A DNA stretch of 64,000 nucleotides, taken from NCBI RefSeq assembly GCF_964340395.1, contig NC_135566.1:6000501-6064500 (forward strand), given 5' to 3'. A program made the position numbers and the translations under genes. Shown here one piece after another: positions 57,201 through 64,000 of the stretch (within the stretch, counting starts at the first letter, position 1; each line of letters opens with the position of its first letter). This stretch comes from Glandiceps talaboti (taxonomy: Eukaryota > Hemichordata > Enteropneusta > Spengelidae). Below the pieces are notes generated by a model. That model did not search any database, had not been told where the DNA came from, and worked only from the letters and a program-made list of their open reading frames with translations.

Positions 57201-58181
57201 TCACCAGTTATACAGAAACTCTAACTCTGTTCCCCTTACTTTTTCCCCTATTTCCCGGTCAATGAGCTCGTTTTCCTCCTTACTGAAGTGGTTCTTCCAG
57301 TCCCCTACTACCCCTTTCCTGAAAAACGGTGCATTTTTATGGTCATAAAACCACCGCGGTACCGCAACTTTTTCTCGGCCTAGGGTCTTCATCTTCTGGA
57401 ACCCGCTCCATTGCATAACATGTTCAAATCTTTGCGTTGATACCGGGCGATCTAAAAACTCTATGACCTTCTTCATGGTTTTACTCGTGTCTTTCTTCAT
57501 TTCTTCATAGGTAAGGAAGAGAATATGCTCGTCTCTTTTGTTCCACCAGCTAGTAATATGGTCATACCACTTGCCGTAGATGACCTTTCCTGCTACGAAT
57601 TTCTCTACGAAGTCGGGCCATGCATTGTCGTTCTGCAGAACTTGATAGCCTTTCAACATGTGAAAGAAAGATACGCAGACATCTTTGGGGTTTCTGGAAA
57701 TATAGATAACTTTGCACCCAACTTCATCCCTACATTTCGGAAAGAAATTATACGGTAAATGTGACTTGATAAGTCGTGGTGACTGAGCTTCAAGACATTG
57801 TCTGTACCCCTCTATACCTGGAATTTTCGGCATTTCGAGTATCGGGACTCTTTCGTGTGAATTCTGCTTACAAGTTCCCCAATCGTCATACAACATGGAC
57901 AGCAAAATTTGAAGCCAGGTAGTTCCAGATTTTGGAAATCCGGCGATGAATACATCGCTGCTTCGTAGTGGAAATTGGGCCAACTTTTCCATCACCTTGC
58001 TGTTGAGCAGTCTCGGCAAGGGGAAGCCATCATGGTATGACATAGTTTGGTTGTAATCGTCTTCATGGCCTTGGAAAAGTTCATAGAAGGGAATACTGAA
58101 CACCGAAAATAAATCCGTGATCATGCGTACAAAACCATAAAGCCATTTGACGAGTGGCAAGCCGGCAAGAAACCGATACAT
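57201..58181 (-). CDS. Cytosolic-type sulfotransferase (SULT family) with hydrophobic N-terminal extension
   Basis: Single exon on the minus strand, 326 aa from the ATG at 58181 (context gacATGT). The frame is open 23 codons further upstream but has no ATG there. PAPS-binding and catalytic motifs are intact: PKSGTTW (83-89, 5'-phosphosulfate loop), IKSHLPY with catalytic His141, SRNPKDVCVSFFH (about 162-174, 3'-phosphate binding) and RKGVVGDWKNHF (288-299). The C-terminal WDLEFLYNW-like end is present (ELEFLYNW). Cytosolic SULTs are about 295 aa; the extra 30 or so residues are at the N-terminus, where RFLAGLPLVKWLYGFV and TDLFSVFSIPFYELF are hydrophobic and might bind membrane. The family transfers sulfonate from PAPS to hydroxyls or amines of small molecules; the substrate cannot be predicted. 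Confidence 0.93.
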   Translation of the reverse strand: MYRFLAGLPLVKWLYGFVRMITDLFSVFSIPFYELFQGHEDDYNQTMSYHDGFPLPRLLNSKVMEKLAQFPLRSSDVFIAGFPKSGTTWLQILLSMLYDDWGTCKQNSHERVPILEMPKIPGIEGYRQCLEAQSPRLIKSHLPYNFFPKCRDEVGCKVIYISRNPKDVCVSFFHMLKGYQVLQNDNAWPDFVEKFVAGKVIYGKWYDHITSWWNKRDEHILFLTYEEMKKDTSKTMKKVIEFLDRPVSTQRFEHVMQWSGFQKMKTLGREKVAVPRWFYDHKNAPFFRKGVVGDWKNHFSKEENELIDREIGEKVRGTELEFLYNW

Positions 58182-60961
58182 GTCGAAGAGTTTGAGAACA
58201 CCTTTTTTTTCACCACACTGGTGAACGGCTAGCTGACTCACGCAATACAAAGGCCGCTGAAGACAACCTTTAGAAGTCGTTCCAATCTATGTAAAATCAA
58301 CTCCACCCTCCTACCTTCTAATCAGTTTTGTCTATGTACTCGTGACGTAACGATCAGAATGATTCATCTTCTAATACGTTGTCAATCATTAATTTCTAAC
58401 TAAAATAAGTCAAGACGGAAGTTTAGTTGGTGCGCACGGTTACGTGATAAGCTAGCAGAGGAGGCGGTGTCTTCAACGTAGTCGACGACCTATCAAATAC
58501 GAATACAATTTCATAATTTCAGATTCGTATCTCGAATGTGTATAGTAACTACATTCCAGTTTTGAAGTATGTATCTCTAGCTCTGTATACCGTAAAGCTT
58601 TCCGGTCAACACAGGGTCAACAGGTGTCACGATCAAATCATGAATATTCAAAAACAACGCCATCATTTGTTCAAGGTAAACATCGCAGAAATCGACAGAC
58701 ACAGGCACGCTCATGCTCTTCCTCAACTCAGAAATATTTCAATATTTTTTTTTTACACTTTTACGCCCCTTGCATTGTACAGAGCAGTTTCCAAGGCAAA
58801 TATACACATTCATAGTCGCCTGATTTTGAAGTGACGTGAAAATATTACAGCCACATATATATTTGTAAATAAGCATGTCGGCCAGAGTACTCGGCTGTAT
58901 ACACATCTGAAAGTTGTTGGGTTATCCATAGGTTATCAAAGGTTGCGATCTATGATGCGCCCTTTTTAGCCCTCAACGGCGAACTTTGAAAGTTCTAGAC
59001 CCATCGACATAGTAAATCTATTTATAGGATTTTCTTTCAAGTAAACGTATAATAACGTATTTATCGCTTTAAAACTAGGCTGTGTAGATTTGTTGTTTTC
59101 ATGAATTATATGTTGTTTCAGAACAAAAATTGTATTTTTAATAGAATCGCCCTCTCCCCCCCAAAAAAAAATAATTGTGGGGAGAGTGTTTACCTGTTCT
59201 TATAAAGTTACATGCCCTCCCACTCAGGTGATGATAGTCTTGCTTGCATACGTAAGTCGTCCCTTGGTGAGCGAAACGCGTGCACCGTCTGCAAGCATTA
59301 CTAGGGTGATGAAGGATATCTACCCTCCTTCCCTCCCACTGGGTTTCAACTAGCCCGCCAGTCCACTGCCTACCCAATGGGAATGATTTACCCCGGCACT
59401 CCCCGCCAGGAAAACGTTTGTGGTATCAACAATTCATTTTGACATATACGTGTACATAATGCGCACCCCTCCCCAACAATATTAATTCCATGTTTTCCAC
59501 TCCCGCTGTATCAAAATCAGGACTTTCCCACTGCAAGTCTGACGTGTTTGCTCCCCTCCGGCTATGGATCGAAGAAAAGGTTTTTGCAAAAACAGCTTCA
59601 TTGACTGCACCTCAGTGCAAAGTGTGTTTATATGAATCTTAGCCCACAAGAGACTCTAGTAACTTTGGTCAAATGAAAAAAATATATAGTGTGTTTCTGA
59701 TATTAACTCGACCGACCCCGCCGACCCTAAACATTTTTACATGCATATGCAAAAAGGTAATTTTTTAATGACAATTTACTCCTATTTTCCTGTCGATTTT
59801 TTTGCCACAGTATTTTTGGTTACTTTTTAAAAAATCATATTCCAGAGAGACATTGCAGCCTATAATATTCTGCATATTGTGTCTGTCTACTGTTGAATCG
59901 CATTCACATGTCTTCACTTATTTCTTTTACACCTCATCAACTGTAGGGAAGTTTATTGCGACCAACCAACATCTTGTCTTTGAGTCGCAGTAATTAAAAA
60001 GGTAAAATGCAAAATAAAATTAAATCCCGACCTTCCTACCCTATTTTCTGAAGGCATGTTTAACATCGGAAACAACCCCACCCCCCTTTTTTTTTCCTTT
60101 TATAGAAATGTGGATAACATTTCTCAGACATTATGCACTGTGCATTGCAAAACAATACATGTGTACGTACCCACTCTATAACACTGCATACCACCGTTTT
60201 AAACCAGTGTGCGTTTTTATCTACATTGTATTGACATCGTGAAGGTAAACTTGAAGCCCAAAGTTACTTCGACCTTGTTTCAGCAATACATACAATGCAT
60301 GACATAAGGTTCCGACCGATAAGGAAATGTTCACCGTTGGTGGCGCCATACACTAGACACATCATCAATGAAAGCAGCAGAAGTCGTGTCGTCAGTCAGG
60401 TCAGGTTAAAGTTAGCGTGTGTTGCCGTTACTCCTGAAACTTAACACGTCAGCCACATGTAGTAAAGTACTACACGTTCTAAGGAGTTCTAACTGACTAC
60501 ACGAGTAACATTGTAAGACGAGAAACCTGCAAAACTAAATATGTAAGTAAGATCGAGACTGCATGAATAGATCTGGTCCTTGAACTTTCCAGTATGAACG
60601 CCTGTATTCCATGGCCATATATTGTGGTATGTGTGATTCTCATTTCCGACATCACTGTGAATTCTGTTAGTTACCAACTAATTAACGTGTGTGTTGAATA
60701 GGGTCCACGAGACGTGATGCCACCGCTACGGACGATGAGAACGCCATGGGTGTTGCTGTAGCCGCGTCACGCCAGACTAGTTTTCATACGTGGAAACATC
60801 GAAAGCGGCCATATACAAATTACAATGTATACATTATAATCGCCACCATAGAAAGTACCAGCACGTTTAGGCGTTATGATTGTTTGATGACAGAGCAGAG
60901 ACACAGGCATTTGTTTCCCGAGTTATGTCTCAGAATATTTCTATCAGAATACAATAAAATG
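58182..60961. other. Intergenic, nothing firmly recognised
   Basis: Upstream of the sulfotransferase and before the inverted repeat. A fragment GAAGTTTATTGCGACCAACC at about 59950 has a diverged match at about 63140, probably a dispersed repeat. GCGACC, GGTGGCGCC and an ATG in strong context at 60746 (gccATGG) occur, but no exon chain could be built. Confidence 0.45.
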
Positions 60962-61129
60962 TCGATAATATCGTTAATATTGACGTACATAACCAACTAT
61001 ATACGAAAGGGATAAAATTACACTTGTTTCTGTGATCGCGCAGGTTCACTCACTGCGAAAGAAGACACTTTAATTTTATCCCTTTCGTATATAGTTGGTT
61101 ATGTACGTCAATATTAACGATATTATCGA
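60962..61129. repeat. Perfect 59-bp inverted repeat with a 50-bp loop
   Basis: Left arm 60962-61020 begins TCGATAATATCGTTAATATT; the right arm 61071-61129 is its exact complement over all 59 bases. The loop is 61021-61070. Next to the right arm CGATATTAT.GAAAAAA.GTAAA is directly repeated (about 61118 and 61141). No TE family is recognised. Confidence 0.96.
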
Positions 61130-61734
61130 AAAAAAGTAAACGATATTATTTGAAAAAACGTAAACAATGAAAGCCATGGTACTCTGTACTTTCCCTTTCG
61201 AGTTCAGTGCATTGAAAATTTCCTAAATGCAGTGAATCAACCAATCTGCAGTTGTTACAGGGTCAGTTTCTTTAGCCTGTATATCTACATGTTGAATCCG
61301 TGACTACTATACTGTGCTTATTCTCCGAGCCAAAATAAGGATTATCTTTGATCGGAGTACAGTGGATTTCCTAGGTCATCAATAAATCTCTAATCTGCAG
61401 TTGTGTCAAGGTCAGACTCAATGAACTTGTGTACTCTCTGAAACTGTGACTCCACTACACTTATTTGGCAAGTCACAGTTGTTATGGAAAAAAATCTTTT
61501 GATTTTGCTTCAGTAAGTTAAATAAATAAATCAGTAATCTAAAGTTGTTTTCAAGGTGACTGTCAGCGAGTTTGTCATTATGTCTGCCTGAAACACTCAC
61601 TTGTTGACACTTATGATACTCCATAGAATAAAAACAAGCTAGACTGGTGGCACTATAAGTTAAAAAAAATATTTATGGGATCTGAAATCTGAACAACAAC
61701 TATTGCTTGTTCTTAAACCTGTACTGGCTGTGAC
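61130..61734. other. Intergenic, internally repetitive
   Basis: Weakly repeated words (AATCTGCAGTTGT at 61241 and 61392; AAGGTCA/AAGGTGACTGTCAG at 61409 and 61552) suggest an old degenerate tandem repeat of about 150 bp. No gene recognised. Confidence 0.4.
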
Positions 61735-62085
61735 AGTAACTGGGGTATTATTTTTTGGATCAGCCAACCAACAATATATTCCCTGAAAATTATTGAAATA
61801 CCAATAATTAGACATTGTACATATGAATTAGAGGTCTATGTTATCCACAACTAGTACAGTAACAGGTTGAAATCCTGATCCTGTTGAGGTCGCTAATTTT
61901 AGGGTACGGACTCAAAAATCACTTTGATTGGATTTTGTGTATCGTAAACGTCCAACTACACAAAATAATTTACCCACAGTTGATGCAATACTGTTCAGGG
62001 TGTACAAAATTTATGAACAAGTAATTTTACATCTAACAAAATCATTTCACAAATTGTTCAAGTTTAATAAGCTATGGAGAATAAT
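61735..62085 (+). repeat. Dispersed repeat H, copy 3
   Basis: Matches 43785-44110 across its length: CCAATAATTAGACATTGTAC, GGTTGAAATCCTGATCCTG, TTTACCCACAGTTGATGCAA and CATCTAACAAAATCATTT. Confidence 0.66.
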
Positions 62086-62488
62086 GAGTTTCTAGGAGTC
62101 ACATAATCACTCTGTAGTCATGCTGTATATACATTTTTTAAGCAGCAGAGAAAATATAAGTATTTGTCAAATCTCAGTCATTGTGATTGTTTGAGTAGAT
62201 TAGATTAATGGTTAACCCACTACCTTTAATCCCCATTCAGATCTGATGATATGATCATATCTTATGATATCATATGAATTATGATTTATGAATATCAGTA
62301 TCTTTATCTCGAAAACATTTAATATCTATAGATAATGTATGAATTAAAATTGTCAATAACTATATATTTATGTAACACATGTTATGTATGGTATGGTATT
62401 TATTCTAGATAACTCAATGCAGAACTGGAATTGAGTATTTGTGTCAACTTGTGCAGTGAGTCCTGATACTAGATAGGCCAAGATCGGT

Positions 62489-63081
62489 ATGTACAGGAGA
62501 CTTACAGAGAGTGAGTAAACATCTTCATTATTCCTGTTTCAAGCCACAGTATCCACATATGTAGGTGTGACACATAGTGTATGCCATTGCAAGGTTGCCA
62601 TGGACCATGGAAACAGTGCAATGGTGTACAGTCACAGCTGGTGATATCTGTCATTGTTGTATATTAATTGTGTGTTTGAGATGAGTTATCTGTGGCCCAG
62701 TGTTTATAACCACTGTCTGCTATCATTGGCAGTCGGGTTCAAACCACAGAGTAGGTTAGAAGAGACCTTATGTAATGTAAGCGGTTAGTAAGTTACATAG
62801 TAATTTCATAAGTACATCATGTTTGCCAATGATCTAAAGGCACTTCATCCAGACATGCATCTCAGACAACCAGTGAAATTAATATTATAATTACATGTAG
62901 ATCATATATTATATATATATATAGCTTTATTACAATCATATGAAAAAATGACAGTTCTATTTGGGTATATAAGTGCGATAAATTTTAAGATATCAAAGAA
63001 CACTACAATTCAATACATGTAGGCTATGTTATAGGTATATAAGTAAAACATATATGTAGATCATGTGTGTATAAATTGTGC

Positions 63082-63117
<36 letters not shown>

Positions 63118-63926
63118 TGTTGACACAGAATGATGAGAAGTTATTTGCGACCAGCCAGCATCAACATTTTTGTTTCTAAAGCCAATTCAGAAAAAGAGAA
63201 CTTGTGTAGTAAAATCATTACATGTAAAGACTCATCAAATTAGGATTTAGCTTAGGATTCCAGTCATGTTGGGGTTTTGCTCTCATATTTCCCTTACCAC
63301 ACCTGGCATTTCACTATATAACAGTCATATATTCAAACCTATTAAAATTTCCTGCTGCAACGTTGAATATTGTATTCATGTTAACATCATATAGCCCTTC
63401 TTCCGAGTTGATTTTAATCACATGGTGACACTATTGATGTCATCCCAACATAGAGAAGACTTAAAAAAAACAATAAGAATTTGCACATGTTTTCTGGCCA
63501 TAACTTCCCACATCAATCACATATAAATCCTCACGTTATTGGATTTCCAGGCTAATTAGAATTAAAATTTTGGTATGAAAAGCAATTACTCGGCAGAGCC
63601 ATAGAAAAAGTTGGTCACAAAGAAACAAGTCTCTCTCATCCCTCTGAGTCTGTAAGATATAGAAATTCATGCCACACTATCAGCTACCATTCATCATCAT
63701 GATAGGGCTGAACAACATGATATATCTTGCAGTCTAATATACTCCCTCCCCCCATTTCTCAGGCAGCAATGAAGAAGACAATGGAGAAGATATCAATTTA
63801 CAAGAAGCAAGAGTATCCCAAAGGAACGTTATCTCACCACGAACATATACAGTGGAAGATGCTGTGGAACACATGGGATTTGGTCGATTCCAACTTTATC
63901 TGACTCTACTGATGGGAACCTTCAGT
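62489..63926 (+). CDS. SVOP/SV2-type major facilitator transporter, N-terminal part (3' end beyond window)
   Basis: Two coding exons. Exon 62489-62510 starts at ATG and ends ACAGAGA|gtgagt (phase 1). Exon 63763-63926 runs from a pyrimidine tract and ctcag| to TTCAGT|gtacgt (phase 0). The joined start is MYRRLTES then SNEEDNGEDINLQEARV, then YTVEDAVEHMGFGRFQLYLT, the conserved segment just before the first membrane helix of SV2-related MFS proteins (SVOP, SV2). The second exon ends at the beginning of that helix (LTLLMGTFS). The acidic N-terminal tail is cytoplasmic in the family. The first exon rests on phase agreement, an ATG and a good donor; a pyrimidine-poor ttctag at 62408 may begin it. 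SVOP-like organic ion transporters sit in vesicle or plasma membranes; the substrate is unknown. Confidence 0.75.
62690..62765 (+). mobile_element. Possible tRNA-derived SINE head
   Basis: GTGGCCCAGTGTTTATAACC resembles box A and CGGGTTCAAACCAC box B at about tRNA spacing. It lies in the first intron of the SVOP-like gene. The body is not recognised. Confidence 0.42.
63083..63116. repeat. (GT)n microsatellite
   Basis: About 17 GT units in the first coding intron of the SVOP-like gene. Confidence 0.95.
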
Positions 63927-64000
63927 GTACGTAGACACATGTTTCATTTCACTTGAACAGTGTAACAATAGCTGTCAGTTATTAGATAGTTGTGTATTTT

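Noticed and set aside
58182-58250. Upstream 23-codon extension of the sulfotransferase
   Set aside because: It begins at TTG, not ATG; the first ATG is at 58181.

Overview
The window is metazoan nuclear DNA: AT-rich, intron-bearing, full of microsatellites, with small TIR elements and tRNA-type SINEs. The gene set (MAN1/LEMD3, a vertebrate-style alpha-class GST, a camello/NAT8-type acetyltransferase, MPST, a SULT-type sulfotransferase, an SVOP-type transporter) best fits an invertebrate deuterostome such as a hemichordate, cephalochordate or echinoderm. That placement is inference; no species can be named from the sequence alone.

Layout, with splice sites and phases checked by hand. 1-5914: repeats and intergenic DNA. 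5915-7153 (+): single-exon PTB/PID adaptor. 7154-15255: intergenic, with one MITE and several long microsatellites. 15256-16956 (-): 3-mercaptopyruvate sulfurtransferase in two exons (296 aa), plus a candidate upstream exon at 20490-20560 that would add an acylated N-terminus. 20561-24203: TIR elements and a composite repeat. 24204-24908 (-): NAT8/camello-like acetyltransferase. 25189-25632: a near-perfect hairpin directly followed by a SINE. 27278-31339 (+): six-exon alpha-class glutathione S-transferase (221 aa). 33279-47301 (+): fifteen-exon LEMD3/MAN1 gene (733 aa) whose introns hold copies of at least seven repeat families and a dead LINE fragment. 47302-57200: no gene recognised; contains a 23-bp minisatellite with higher-order structure. 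57201-58181 (-): single-exon sulfotransferase. 62489-64000 (+): the first two coding exons of an SVOP/SV2-type transporter that runs off the window.

The genes do not form an operon or one pathway. Three of them (GST, NAT8-like, sulfotransferase) are phase II or mercapturate-type detoxication families and MPST handles cysteine-derived sulfur, but they lie far apart and nothing in the sequence shows co-regulation.

Most worth checking: (1) the in-phase 5' exon giving MPST an SH4-like MGCSGSK N-terminus; (2) inverted repeat copies flanking LEMD3 exons 2-3; (3) a 61-bp tandem repeat that multiplies the acceptor region of LEMD3 exon 8; (4) a perfect 59-bp inverted repeat at 60962-61129; (5) the minisatellite at 51072-52003; (6) alpha-GST exon sizes matching those I recall for vertebrates.
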